From assembly GCA_028865305.1 (NCBI GenBank), contig JAGWKM010000004.1, positions 1 through 52,124 on the forward strand: 52,124 nt of DNA. The letters run 5' to 3'. The notes below the pieces were generated by a model, which was not told the DNA's origin, ran no database searches, and saw only the letters and a list, made by a program, of their open reading frames with translations. Positions 41,082 through 51,355 of the stretch are shown piece by piece (position 1 is the stretch's first letter; every line of letters starts with the position of its first letter). Made by a program: the position numbers and the translations under genes. This DNA is from Patescibacteria group bacterium (GTDB taxonomy: Bacteria > Patescibacteriota > Minisyncoccia > UBA6257 > 2-01-FULL-56-20).

Positions 41082-41664
41082 GATCGAAATACGGACGGAG
41101 CGATCTCGCTATCGAGGGATGCCGCAACCGCCGCAAGATCTTGTCCTTGATCTGCCCAATGCGCGTGCCGGATAGCCCTTCTAATTCCCCGATTTGCTCA
41201 AGGGTTTTCTCATCCACGAAAATGGCCCTCATGATCCTTTTTTCCTGGGCATTTAATGCATACGAAACGATTTCGCCCAGGGCCTCTTTCAGCTCCCTCT
41301 GGCGGAGATCGTCATCGGGCGCGGGCGGCAGGGCAAAAATGCCGGCCGATGGGGCAAGGAGGTGATCCACGGGAATATCGCGAATGACTTCCGCCCGTTT
41401 GGTCCGCGCCAAAAACTCTTTACTAAAAATTTCCTTGGGCCAAATATCTTCCGGGAGCTTTCCGGTAAGCTGGAACAGCTTCTTTTCCAGTTCCGGCGTA
41501 ATCTTGTCGGGTGCTTTTCTCAGGTTTATCCATTGATTGAAGGTTCCGACATGAACGCCAAGGAATGCGGCGGCTTCATTTTGCGTCCAGCCGGTGCGGA
41601 CGAGCGCTTCGCGGAAAATGCCATGCCGGATGCGCGCTTCGAATGATATCGGGAAAGTTCCCAT
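41071..41664 (-). CDS. Regulator combining an XRE-type HTH and a sigma-70 region 4-like domain
   Basis: 197 residues. N-terminal HTH: LVRTGWTQNEAAAFLGVHVGTFNQWINLRKAP (about residues 21-52, quoted in two parts: LVRTGWTQNEAAAFLG and VHVGTFNQWINLRKAP), like Cro/CI. C-terminal: LNAQEKRIMRAIF, DEKTLEQIGELEGLSGTRIG and QIKDKILRRLRHP (about 137-185), the pattern of sigma region 4.2 for -35 recognition. No sigma region 2. Start fixed by AAGGAG 6 nt upstream and a TTGACA-N17-TATCCT promoter. Confidence 0.75.
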   Translation of the reverse strand: MGTFPISFEARIRHGIFREALVRTGWTQNEAAAFLGVHVGTFNQWINLRKAPDKITPELEKKLFQLTGKLPEDIWPKEIFSKEFLARTKRAEVIRDIPVDHLLAPSAGIFALPPAPDDDLRQRELKEALGEIVSYALNAQEKRIMRAIFVDEKTLEQIGELEGLSGTRIGQIKDKILRRLRHPSIARSLRPYFDQAR

Positions 41665-41695
41665 ATCATCTCCTTTTCAAAATTTTCTGAAATTA

Positions 41696-41735
41696 GGATA
41701 TATAAACAGATGTTTTCTGTCAACATTCTGGAAAT
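41696..41735 (-). promoter_or_regulatory. Promoter and possible operator of the XRE/sigma4 gene
   Basis: Minus strand TTGACA, 17 nt, TATCCT. An imperfect inverted repeat, CAGAATGTT...AACATCTG, spans the -35, a possible site for self-repression. Transcription would run leftwards. Confidence 0.5.
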
Positions 41736-41764
41736 CCATTGGAAGTGTTACACTGAACGGCGCA

Positions 41765-41799
41765 TGCCTGCTTATTGTCCGATCGGACGATAACGGGCA
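41765..41799. repeat. Palindrome centred on GTCCGATCGGAC
   Basis: A near-palindrome (about 34 bp) with three mismatch pairs. The core is shared with the ftsA-ftsZ hairpin (TCCGATCGGA). Confidence 0.7.
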
Positions 41800-41855
41800 A
41801 CCCGTTTATTTTTCTGCCAGAAAATTTTTAGGAAAAATTTATCTGGAAAGCATCC

Positions 41856-41905
41856 CAAAAATAGGCCGCAAGACCTGCGGGATCTGCCGAAGGCAGCTAT
41901 TTTTG
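41856..41905. other. Three-way-junction-like fold upstream of atpG
   Basis: CAAAAATAG (41856-41864) pairs with CTATTTTTG (41897-41905) and encloses two perfect small hairpins, CCGCA/TGCGG and CTGCC/GGCAG. No clear promoter. The region 41665-42059 otherwise holds no gene; around 42005-42050 there is a GC-rich repeat (GGATCCTGGGTTCATGCCC then GGGATGACA). Confidence 0.4.
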
Positions 41906-42059
41906 AGATGGGTCCTATGGCGTGGTAAAATCTGAACGGGGACTTGGCGGGAGTTCATTAAATTTGGATTAAAAATTAATTAAACGACAGCAGGTGCGGC
42001 ACGCTCGCCCTGGATCCTGGGTTCATGCCCGGGATGACAGATAAAAGACGAACACAAAA

Positions 42060-44380
<2,321 letters not shown>

Positions 44381-44454
44381 TTTCTTGTCCTCCCGGATTT
44401 GCTGAGTCTGCCATAGCTTTAGCGTCGGCGAAGCCCGGGATCCAGGGCGTTCGA

Positions 44455-44563
44455 ATGACTAATTAATAATATCTAATTAATAACGAATGTTTAATACGGA
44501 ATGTCCATCAGACATTTCTCCTTGGACATTCGTTATTAATTATTAATTAGATATTATTAATTT
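44455..44563. repeat. TAATTAATA-family element between atpD and doxX-like gene
   Basis: Complete copy nested in a GC-rich repeat whose halves are CCCGGGATCCAGGG on the left and CCAGGATTCCAGCTC on the right. Confidence 0.9.
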
Positions 44564-44622
44564 TAAACCAGGATTCCAGCTCGATGGCCGGAATGGCAAC
44601 ATTCATTTGCTATAATTAATCC

Positions 44623-45168
44623 ATGCAACAATCCGTCCATATTCCGGAGCCAAAAGTGGCCCGCTTCCTCTGGGGCGACACCCGCATCGCTTGGCTGTGG
44701 CTCTTGGTGCGGCTCTATGCCGGTTGGGACTGGCTCACGGCTGGTTGGGAAAAATTGCATATGCCGTCGTGGGTGGGCGCCCAATCAGGGACTGCAGTCA
44801 ATGGATTCCTTTCCGGCGCCCTCGGTAAAGCATCCGGCCCGAATCCGGCCGTTTCGTCTTGGTATGCATTTTTCATCCGCAGTTTCGCCGCGAACCACGT
44901 GGTCTTCCTCTCGTACCTCGTCGCCTGGGGCGAATTCCTCGTCGGCGCGGCTTTGATCCTCGGCGTCTTCACTGGCATCGCGGCATTCTTCGGCGCATTC
45001 ATGAACATCAATTACCTGTTTGCCGGAACGGTGAGCGTGAACCCGATGCTGCTCTTGCTTGAATTGGTTCTGATGTTCGCCTGGCGCACGGCCGGCTGGT
45101 GGGGGATTGACCGATGGCTCTTGCCGGAACTCGGCGTGCCGTGGAAGCCCGGGAAGGCATTTGAATGA
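44623..45168 (+). CDS. DoxX/DoxD-family membrane protein
   Basis: 181 residues with four helices. WLLVRLYAGWDWLTAGWEKL, GEFLVGAALILGVFTGIAAF and GAFMNINYLFAGTVSVNP are typical of DoxX/TQO small-subunit relatives. Function in this family is poorly defined (quinone- or thiol-linked redox in the membrane). TATAAT at 44611-44616 is 6 nt before the ATG. Confidence 0.82.
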   Translation: MQQSVHIPEPKVARFLWGDTRIAWLWLLVRLYAGWDWLTAGWEKLHMPSWVGAQSGTAVNGFLSGALGKASGPNPAVSSWYAFFIRSFAANHVVFLSYLVAWGEFLVGAALILGVFTGIAAFFGAFMNINYLFAGTVSVNPMLLLLELVLMFAWRTAGWWGIDRWLLPELGVPWKPGKAFE

Positions 45169-45204
45169 GTGACGGGCTTGCCGTCGCATTAAAGATTTTA
45201 AAAA

Positions 45205-45242
45205 ATGTCCACTTGTTGCACGGCCGTGCATTAGGCGGACAT
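45205..45242. terminator. 38-bp palindrome after the DoxX-like gene
   Basis: Centre TGCACGGCCGTGCA is perfect, outer ATGTCC/GGACAT; four mismatch pairs between. TTTTAA follows, so it may terminate transcription. Confidence 0.55.
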
Positions 45243-45292
45243 CTTTTAACGAAAAGTTAATTCATAAAAACAGTCAAAAACCCACTGGTAGT

Positions 45293-45321
45293 TGACTTAG
45301 ATACGACGAAGTTTTATCCTC
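45293..45321 (+). promoter_or_regulatory. Promoter of the 143-aa gene
   Basis: TTGACT, 17 nt, TATCCT, the same -10 as the XRE/sigma4 gene. Confidence 0.45.
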
Positions 45322-45341
45322 TTTTCAGAAAGTGAGGCGAT

Positions 45342-45773
45342 GTGGCGGAAAGGATTTGGGACGGAAGATGTGAAGATTGTTACGATAGAAAGCCCCTTCG
45401 ACAATATAATGGAGTAGAATTCCTTCCGGGAGGAATAAGCGCAGAACTGTGCGACGATTGCGCAATGACAAGGATGAGAGATTGCGAGAGCGGCAGAGAA
45501 CCGGCGCCGATTGGCCTCCTTATTGCGGGAGAATGGCGAGATGCCGGGCATGTTCGTCTTTGCCAAGACGGAAAAGAAATAGTGGTTGCAGTGAAATATC
45601 TTGCAGATGGCGAAAACGCCGGCCTTGGGCGGCTTCGATTTGAGGGGGATTTCAAATGGCTGTCGGCTGGTTGCTTCATTGCGTCAGCGGCATCCGCTCG
45701 GTCTTCAGTGCGTACATTCCTGAGAACTTTCTATTTTCCTCATGCTCGGCTTGAATTCTTGCCCGCCGAGTAA
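45342..45773 (+). CDS. Hypothetical zinc-ribbon protein, 143 aa
   Basis: GTG start at 45342 with a GTGAGG-type Shine-Dalgarno upstream. CEDC (about residues 10-13) and CDDC (about 37-40) would form a zinc ribbon; the rest shows short beta-like segments and no TM helix. No family recognised. A promoter and a terminator bracket the gene, which supports it over the antisense frame. Confidence 0.55.
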   Translation: MAERIWDGRCEDCYDRKPLRQYNGVEFLPGGISAELCDDCAMTRMRDCESGREPAPIGLLIAGEWRDAGHVRLCQDGKEIVVAVKYLADGENAGLGRLRFEGDFKWLSAGCFIASAASARSSVRTFLRTFYFPHARLEFLPAE

Positions 45774-45785
45774 AAAACGTAAAAC

Positions 45786-45812
45786 ATCCGTCAGGTAATG
45801 GCGGATTTTTTT
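45786..45812 (+). terminator. Terminator after the 143-aa gene
   Basis: ATCCG and CGGAT stem followed by T7. Confidence 0.6.
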
Positions 45813-45910
45813 GGCTATGCCTCGCATGAAAAAACTGAACACAGCTCCGCGGTGCGATGTTTCCTTTGCCAGGCCTCGATTTCTGTCACCCGAATTTATG
45901 CAGGATAAAC

Positions 45911-45935
45911 AAAAATTCCCGATTCGGGATTTTTG
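45911..45935 (-). terminator. Terminator after tRNA-Gly
   Basis: Minus strand AATCCCGAATCGGGAATT hairpin followed by TTTGTTT. Confidence 0.75.
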
Positions 45936-45944
45936 TTTACGATG

Positions 45945-46015
45945 AGCGGGTAACGGGAATTGAACCCGTGTCTCAACCTTGGGAAGGTCGCGTTCTGCCA
46001 CTGAACCATACCCGC
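45945..46015 (-). tRNA. tRNA-Gly (anticodon CCC)
   Basis: Complete cloverleaf on the minus strand: acceptor GCGGGTA/TACCCGC, D stem GTTC/GAAC, anticodon arm CGACC-TTCCCAA-GGTTG with U33 and anticodon CCC, T arm ACGGG-TTCAATT-CCCGT, discriminator U. 71 nt without CCA, which is not encoded. It gives a normal reference for judging the odd tRNA at 31488-31561. Confidence 0.95.
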
Positions 46016-46030
46016 AGGACTGCTTTCGTC

Positions 46031-46795
46031 TCACCTTTTCTTTTTCAGCAAGCTTACCATGAAGAATGCGGCGGAGACAACTACGACCGTCGGCCCGAGT
46101 TCGCTGCCGTAGCTTTCGGAGATCCAAAAACCGATAAGCATTGAGGCGACGGACAGGGAAACGCTCGTGATGAGGAATGCGCCGAGCGTGTGGGTAAGCT
46201 GGCGGGCGGCGGAGGCCGGCACAATGATCAAAGACCCGACGAGAAGCGCGCCGAGGAAACGGAGATTGGCGAGGATGGCGAGGCCGAAGAGCAAAAGATA
46301 GAGCAGGTTTACGGTATTCACGTTGATGCCGGTGGAGGAGGCGAGTTCGGATGAGAACAAGCTGATGATAAGCCGGTCGCGCATGAGATAAAGACCGATG
46401 ATGATGAGCAAACTCGCGCCAACGCCGAAAAGAAATTCATTCGGAGAAAAGTTGGTGAAACCGCCGAAGAGCGCATCAACCAATCCTTCATTGGAGTGGA
46501 TGAGAAGCGCGCCGAGTGCGACGGAGGTGGCAAAAAGGACGCCGATCGCGGCTTCGGAGGAGAGTTCGGTGCGCTTTTGCAGCTGCCAGATGAGCAGGAT
46601 TCCCGCGAAGAGCGTCATGCCGCCGCCGAGCAATGGATTCAATGCCCAGATGATGGCGAGGCCGAGGCCGGGAATCGCAATATGCGACATGACGTCGCCC
46701 GCGAGAATGGTGCGCTTCATCAGGGCGAAGGCACCGACGAGGCCGGCCGCGGCGGCGGCGCAGGCGGCGAGGATTATGGATGGGAGAGTGATCAT
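46031..46795 (-). CDS. ABC-3 family metal transporter permease
   Basis: Inner-membrane channel of a Zn2+/Mn2+ importer (ZnuB/MntB type). 254 residues, seven to eight helices. Typical blocks are AFALMKRTILAGDVMSHIAIPGLGLA near the start (in parts: AFALMKRTILAGDVM, SHIAIPGLGLA), ANLRFLGALLVGSLIIVPAS and the C-terminal ASMLIGFWISESYG. It lies downstream of the ATPase gene on the same strand. No substrate-binding ZnuA-like gene is adjacent, so the metal cannot be assigned. Confidence 0.9.
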   Translation of the reverse strand: MITLPSIILAACAAAAAGLVGAFALMKRTILAGDVMSHIAIPGLGLAIIWALNPLLGGGMTLFAGILLIWQLQKRTELSSEAAIGVLFATSVALGALLIHSNEGLVDALFGGFTNFSPNEFLFGVGASLLIIIGLYLMRDRLIISLFSSELASSTGINVNTVNLLYLLLFGLAILANLRFLGALLVGSLIIVPASAARQLTHTLGAFLITSVSLSVASMLIGFWISESYGSELGPTVVVVSAAFFMVSLLKKKR

Positions 46796-46882
46796 GGAAT
46801 TTAGTTTTCAGTTTACGATTTCCAGTTTTCAGTCTGTTTTCAAGGGATTGGTTTTCAATTGAAACATTGGTTTGTTAGCGTG
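46796..46882. repeat. Degenerate heptamer tract between the ABC genes
   Basis: TTTTCAG, TTTACGA, TTTCCAG, TTTTCAG in 7-nt steps near 46802-46832, followed by TTTTCAA stretches. A partly complementary GAATTGAAAG...GGAAA tract lies at 46968-46981. Confidence 0.5.
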
Positions 46883-46914
46883 GGATTAGATTCGACGATC
46901 GTCGAATCTAATCC
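46883..46914. repeat. Perfect 32-bp loopless palindrome between the ABC genes
   Basis: Arm GGATTAGATTCGACGA, exact palindrome. Close relative of the 26306 element; the flank TTTAATAAAAATTTAA is shared with the ftsA hairpin. Confidence 0.9.
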
Positions 46915-46981
46915 GATTTGTTTAATAAAAATTTAATGTTGAGAATTCATTGATTAAAAAACAAGAATTGAAAGTTGGAAA

Positions 46982-47710
46982 TTATTTCGGGTGGTGGAAG
47001 TGGTGGTAATATTTATGCGGTCCGTAAAGCTGTTCCAGGACATCCGGCGTCAGCGCCTCTTCGGGATTGCCGAAGCAAAGGCCGGAGCGGTTAATGCAGA
47101 GCACTTTGGTTGCATAACGGTAAACGAAACTCAAGTCATGCGAAACCACAATGATCGTGAACCGGTATTCGTCTTGCAAACGGTGCAATAGTTCATAAAC
47201 CTGTTCCTCGCCGGCGACGTCGATCGAGGCCGTCGGCTCGTCGAGAAGGAGCACGTTTGGCTTGCCGAGCAATGCGAAGCCGATGAGCGCGCGCTGGAAC
47301 TCGCCGCCCGAAAGGTGGCCGACCGGAGTATTCAAGATTTTTTCCGTGAGCCCGACGGTTTCCACGATTTCATTGATTTTTTCCCTCCATTCTCCATTCT
47401 CCATTCTCCGTTCTCCTCTTAACACGTTCGCCTTCGCCGCCAGCAAATTCCTGAATGTCACCGGCAGGTGGCGGTCGGCGTCAATTTTCTGCGGCACGTA
47501 CCCGAGGCGCGCATCGGGAGCCCAGGTGACAATTCCATTATAAGGGACGGTGCCGAGGAGCGAACGAAGGAAAACCGTTTTGCCGGCGCCGTTCGGGCCG
47601 ATGACGGACAAGCTTTCACCGCGGCCAAGCTCGAAACTGACATTTTCAAGAATGGGGACATCGTCGAAGCCGACAGCAAGGTTTTCGATTTTCAAAATTG
47701 GATCAGTCAT
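46982..47710 (-). CDS. ABC transporter ATP-binding protein (ZnuC/MntA-like)
   Basis: Energises the metal importer. Walker A GPNGAGKTVFLRSL (about residues 39-52), signature LSGGEFQRALIGFALLGKP (about 133-151), Walker B NVLLLDEPTASID, and H-loop VVSHDLSFV. 242 residues. Four ATTCTCC-type units (47389-47416 on the plus strand) insert GERRMENGEWREK between Q-loop and signature. C-terminal HKYYHHFHH is His-rich and might bind metal. Confidence 0.92.
   Translation of the reverse strand: MTDPILKIENLAVGFDDVPILENVSFELGRGESLSVIGPNGAGKTVFLRSLLGTVPYNGIVTWAPDARLGYVPQKIDADRHLPVTFRNLLAAKANVLRGERRMENGEWREKINEIVETVGLTEKILNTPVGHLSGGEFQRALIGFALLGKPNVLLLDEPTASIDVAGEEQVYELLHRLQDEYRFTIIVVSHDLSFVYRYATKVLCINRSGLCFGNPEEALTPDVLEQLYGPHKYYHHFHHPK
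47389..47416. repeat. Four ATTCTCC units inside the ABC ATPase gene
   Basis: Three exact units and one GTTCTCC. The same unit as before smc and inside ybeY. Confidence 0.9.
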
Positions 47711-47830
47711 CCACTACATTATACATCGGCCTTTAAGATCTGCCTTTTGCGGATGGAATTGATGTTTCATGAAGTGTTCATCCCTTGGGAATAATAATAA
47801 AGCCAGTTTGGCATTTGCCCTTCATATTTA

Positions 47831-47859
47831 TTGACTTCTTAAATGGGATGTGGTAAATA
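47831..47859 (+). promoter_or_regulatory. Promoter of the secreted-protein cluster
   Basis: TTGACT (47831-47836), 17 nt, TAAATA (47854-47859); AAGGAG follows before the GTG at 47910. Confidence 0.6.
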
Positions 47860-47909
47860 AGGGGACAGAAATAGCAATTGTCAATTTAATATAAAGGAGA
47901 GTTAAAAAA

Positions 47910-48665
47910 GTGAAGAAAGCGCTGTGTCTCGGTTTCGCATTCGGCGTGCTGGCTTTCGGCCAGGCACCGGTTATGCAAACCACGCAAGAAACGCCCGACG
48001 TTGTCCAACGGCTGGAGAGACTCCAGCAGGAGGTCAAACAAGCGCGGCGCGACATAAACCGAACCAAGTCGGCGGCTGAAAAAGCTGCCAAGGGCCAAGA
48101 GGATGCCGCCATCGCTGCTGAAAAGCAGCGTAAAGGCATCCAGGATTCCATCACCGCAGTCGGTGATGCAGAGAAATTCTCAGCCCGGAAAAATGAAGAA
48201 CGGGGAACGCTTCTTTGGAAGGAGTTGCAGAAGACCAGCCGGATGGTTGTATGGTCTCTTATCCTGGTCGGCCTCCTGCTCATCGGCGGCGCATTTTTCC
48301 TGTTTTGGAAATTTCCAAGCAGGAACAAGAGTGCCGCTCAAAAAATCATCGTCGTGGAACGGGCCCGCCTGCAGGGGTTTGATCCGAATGAACGATTGAT
48401 CGACCCGAAGAAAGAAGATCTCCAGAACTGGGCGGCCCGTGCGAAAAGTGCGGGATGCAAGTTCGACCGGATCCCGATGCGTCTCGTCTTCGAAGAGGGA
48501 CGAAATTTGGATTGCGAGGCCGAGCTTCGTGCGGCCCAAGACCCGTTAGTCCATGTCGGGGGGCGCATGCGTCCGATAACCTGGACGAAGCGGTACTCCG
48601 ATGGGGCGGATTTTATCGGCATCCCTAAAAAGAGCCAAAAAGCCGCCAATTCTATAACCGTTTAG
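47910..48665 (+). CDS. Membrane-anchored coiled-coil protein of unknown function
   Basis: 251 residues. An N-terminal signal-like segment (MKKALCLGFAFGVLAFGQA), a charged coiled coil (about residues 30-100), one TM helix (VVWSLILVGLLLIGGAFFLFW, about 113-133), and a ~115-residue basic domain with two Cys. Start GTG with AAGGAG about 10 nt upstream. No family recognised. First gene of a three-gene set of exported proteins that all use Shine-Dalgarno-led starts. Confidence 0.6.
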   Translation: MKKALCLGFAFGVLAFGQAPVMQTTQETPDVVQRLERLQQEVKQARRDINRTKSAAEKAAKGQEDAAIAAEKQRKGIQDSITAVGDAEKFSARKNEERGTLLWKELQKTSRMVVWSLILVGLLLIGGAFFLFWKFPSRNKSAAQKIIVVERARLQGFDPNERLIDPKKEDLQNWAARAKSAGCKFDRIPMRLVFEEGRNLDCEAELRAAQDPLVHVGGRMRPITWTKRYSDGADFIGIPKKSQKAANSITV

Positions 48666-48717
48666 CAATCACTTACTTGTTGGTGATGAGTTCCTGATGC
48701 TTTAGCCGCCATTCGCC

Positions 48718-48849
48718 GCAAAGTGGATCGTTGCCTATTGTGGGGACGATTGCATGGACCGGACGTTGGCCGTTTAGGGCGCAGCCGAAGGAAACATAGC
48801 GATTATGCAAAGTGGATCGTTGCCTATTGTGGGGACGATTGCATGGACC
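48718..48849. repeat. 43-bp direct repeat pair
   Basis: 48718-48760 and 48807-48849 are identical (begins GCAAAGTGGATCGTTGCC, ends TTGCATGGACC), 46 bp apart. Each copy holds an ATCGT/ACGAT inverted repeat. They lie in the leader of the next gene. Confidence 0.9.
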
Positions 48850-48913
48850 ATAAAAGATATGCGGAATTCGATTGTCTGGAAATCTCAAAACTCACGAGGG
48901 AAAGGAGAAGGAC

Positions 48914-49963
48914 GTGAAAAAGTTTTTCACTCGCACCAGTTTCATCGCCCTCTCTGCGCTCTCGCTTGTTTGGGGAATTCCCGGACAGGCGCGTGCGGCG
49001 GATGGCGGATGTGCTGGACGAACATTGATCCAGCGCAAAACTCACGGACGCGATGTCGCGGGCTTTGTCGCCGCCTTCATCGGCCGGATCACCGGCAGCG
49101 ATCGCACGACTTCGTGCGTCGAGCTGAAGCCGTTCACCTCGCCGGCGTTGAAGCCGATCAGCATGGAAATGCCGATCCTTCCCGCGCCGCCGAAGGTGCG
49201 GTTTTCGCACCCGTTGCCGAAATTGGCCGACTTGGGACTTCCGATGTCCCTGCCGACCATCGAGCGCCGCTATGAAGTGGTGCTTACGATTCAGGCCGCG
49301 ACGGCACAGGCGAACGGCATCGTGCCGGGAACCTTTCCCGCCAATTATCTGGAAAACCAGAAAAAGGACGGGACGTGGAAGAAGCGGCAGAGAATTATCG
49401 CAAAGGTAAGCGAAGCGAATGAAGGATTGGTGTGCCAGCTTTTCCTGAAGCATGCGCCTGCGAAGAACTCGGCTGTAGCCGTTGACTTTCAGAACGGCAA
49501 CAGCATCGAGGTCGCGAGCAACATGTTGCAGGGAAAAAAGGCCCTTGCCGTCATTCCGCCGGAGCCCAAGAAAGACCATTACCAGGCTCTTGCGGACGCT
49601 TATCGCGTGAAGCCGCCGTTCCTGCTCACGGCCCTGCGGGGATTCATACTGCCGACCGGGGCGCCCACCGCAATCGGATGGGCGGCCATGGGTCCCTTTG
49701 GTGCCCTCATGCCGGCCGCATCGTTCGTTCAGGGGATTGCGATGAGAAAGATCGCAGCCAATGATCGGACGCTCGCGGCCGCGCAGCATCCATCACTGCA
49801 CACGGAATATGTGCTCGCCAATCAGGAAAACAAGATCGGCGCGCAGGACACGAGGATCAGGACGCTGGAGTTGCAGCTGCAAGCTCTGCAAAAGGAGCTG
49901 GCTTCACTCCGGCAAACCGCAACCGTCAAAACCGCGGCGACAGCCGACCAGAGGAGAAAGTAA
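48914..49963 (+). CDS. Secreted protein of unknown function, 349 aa
   Basis: GTG start with AAGGAG 7-8 nt upstream. Clear Sec signal peptide: MKKFFTRTSF, a hydrophobic stretch IALSALSLVWGIP, cleavage after AQARA (about residue 28). The mature part has two early Cys, a Pro-rich stretch near 70-100, a hydrophobic Gly/Ala/Pro segment (ALRGFILPTGAPTAIGWAAMG, about 238-258), and a C-terminal coiled coil (TRIRTLELQLQALQKELASL). No family recognised. Its stop is 1 nt before the next gene's ATG, so they are coupled. Confidence 0.65.
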   Translation: MKKFFTRTSFIALSALSLVWGIPGQARAADGGCAGRTLIQRKTHGRDVAGFVAAFIGRITGSDRTTSCVELKPFTSPALKPISMEMPILPAPPKVRFSHPLPKLADLGLPMSLPTIERRYEVVLTIQAATAQANGIVPGTFPANYLENQKKDGTWKKRQRIIAKVSEANEGLVCQLFLKHAPAKNSAVAVDFQNGNSIEVASNMLQGKKALAVIPPEPKKDHYQALADAYRVKPPFLLTALRGFILPTGAPTAIGWAAMGPFGALMPAASFVQGIAMRKIAANDRTLAAAQHPSLHTEYVLANQENKIGAQDTRIRTLELQLQALQKELASLRQTATVKTAATADQRRK

Positions 49964-49964
49964 T

Positions 49965-51320
49965 ATGTTTTCGAAAAAGATCGCGGCGGCATCCGTCGCC
50001 GCATTGATGATGATGTTTTTTTTGCCCGCCTTCGCGCAGGAGAATCGGAGTGCGGCAGCAGCGGCGACTACCACCAAACCGAACGCCTGTGGGTATATTG
50101 AACGATGGCACGTGAGAACCATTTCCGTGCCGTCGACTTGCACCCTGGGGCCGATCGACTACGACCGGATCGCGGAAGCGGCTGCATCCCGTATTCAACT
50201 GCCGTCGCCGCAGCCGCCGGTGCAAGCACCGCCTCCGCAACCGCCAGTCGTGGCCCAGGCGCCGCCGCAGCAGCCATGCTGCGCCCCGCAGGGACCAAGC
50301 GCATTCGACGATTACATGAAACTATTGATCGCCGAAAAGACGCAACAGATGCATGCGCCTCCGCCGCAAATCGATTTGACGCCCGTATTGCAGCGGTTGG
50401 ATGAATCGAATCGCATCGCCCGCAGTACGAACCGGTGGATGAAAATCACGGCCGTCGGCGTATGGGTGGGGGATGTGGAGCAGGGATTCGCGATCCGTCA
50501 GTTGTATCACATCAACAACAATCTGAAGGTCGTGAATAACCGGCTCGGCGGAATCGACAACACCCTAGTCGGCGTCCGGACCGACATCCAAAACAACACC
50601 AACCAGCTGGTGAATGGTATGGGAAGTTACACCTACACCATGCAGGACGGTTTCAGTGGCCTTGCGGCCGGAATCCAAAACCTGCAACAAACGAACCAGC
50701 AGGGGTTTGGGCAGGTTGCGGGAGCCGTACAGAGCGGTACGGCGCAAACCGTGGGCGCAATCAGAGATGGCACGGCGCAGACAACCGGTCAAATCCAACA
50801 GACCGGCAACATGTTGAACGGCACGATCCAGCAGACCGGCAACCAGCTGAACGGTCAAATCCAGCAGACCGGCAACATGTTGAACAGCACGATCCAGCAG
50901 ACCGGCAACCAGCTGAACGGTCAAATCCAGCAGACCGGCAACATGTTGAACAGCACGGTTAATGCCGGCACCTCTGCAGTAACCAACGCCATTGCGAATA
51001 TCAAGCCGCCGCAGGTGAGCGTTTCGCAAACCAACACCAATAATGCAGAAGGCGGCGCAGGAGGCGCAGGCGGTTCCGGCGGCAGCGGAGGGTCAGCTCC
51101 TCCGGTTACAGTAAATGGCGCTGGGGCGAGTATTACCGGCTCCGGAAATGGCAGCTCCAGTTCCGGCATTACTGGTTCAGGCAATGGCGCCGGCGGCAGT
51201 GCCAGTTCGAGTGCTACCGGCGGCAGTGCTACCGGCGGTTCCTCCAGCTCGAGTTCGAGTTCAGATAGTTCGAGTTCCTCGAGCTCCAGCTCCAGCTCCA
51301 GTGCTGCAGGCGGGAACTAA
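49965..51320 (+). CDS. Secreted repeat protein with Gln/Asn repeats and a Ser-rich tail
   Basis: 451 residues, GAGGAG 8 nt before the ATG. Signal peptide MFSKKIAAASVAALMMMF, cleaved near AFAQ. Then a Pro/Gln linker with a Cys pair (about 85-105), a hydrophobic helix near 150-160, a long repeat section with NNTNQLV-type steps and a 22-residue repeat (QIQQTGNMLN/TIQQTGNQLN, 66-nt DNA period, 50789-50958), and a Gly/Ser tail ending in runs of Ser. Likely a fibrous surface or adhesin-like protein; no family recognised. Confidence 0.65.
   Translation: MFSKKIAAASVAALMMMFFLPAFAQENRSAAAAATTTKPNACGYIERWHVRTISVPSTCTLGPIDYDRIAEAAASRIQLPSPQPPVQAPPPQPPVVAQAPPQQPCCAPQGPSAFDDYMKLLIAEKTQQMHAPPPQIDLTPVLQRLDESNRIARSTNRWMKITAVGVWVGDVEQGFAIRQLYHINNNLKVVNNRLGGIDNTLVGVRTDIQNNTNQLVNGMGSYTYTMQDGFSGLAAGIQNLQQTNQQGFGQVAGAVQSGTAQTVGAIRDGTAQTTGQIQQTGNMLNGTIQQTGNQLNGQIQQTGNMLNSTIQQTGNQLNGQIQQTGNMLNSTVNAGTSAVTNAIANIKPPQVSVSQTNTNNAEGGAGGAGGSGGSGGSAPPVTVNGAGASITGSGNGSSSSGITGSGNGAGGSASSSATGGSATGGSSSSSSSSDSSSSSSSSSSSSAAGGN
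50789..50958 (+). repeat. 66-nt tandem repeat in the secreted repeat protein
   Basis: About 2.5 copies, nearly identical at DNA level, so recently duplicated. Half-units (33 nt) are also similar. Confidence 0.85.
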
Positions 51321-51355
51321 GACTCTCCTACCATCAAGCAGTTCAGCTCTTTCCA

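Noticed and set aside
48718-48849. CRISPR or attachment-site pair from the 43-bp direct repeats
   Set aside because: Only two copies, no cas genes and no integrase in the window.
48673-48888. Minus-strand 71-codon frame over the 43-bp repeats
   Set aside because: Its sequence is mostly the repeat read twice; no Shine-Dalgarno or promoter.
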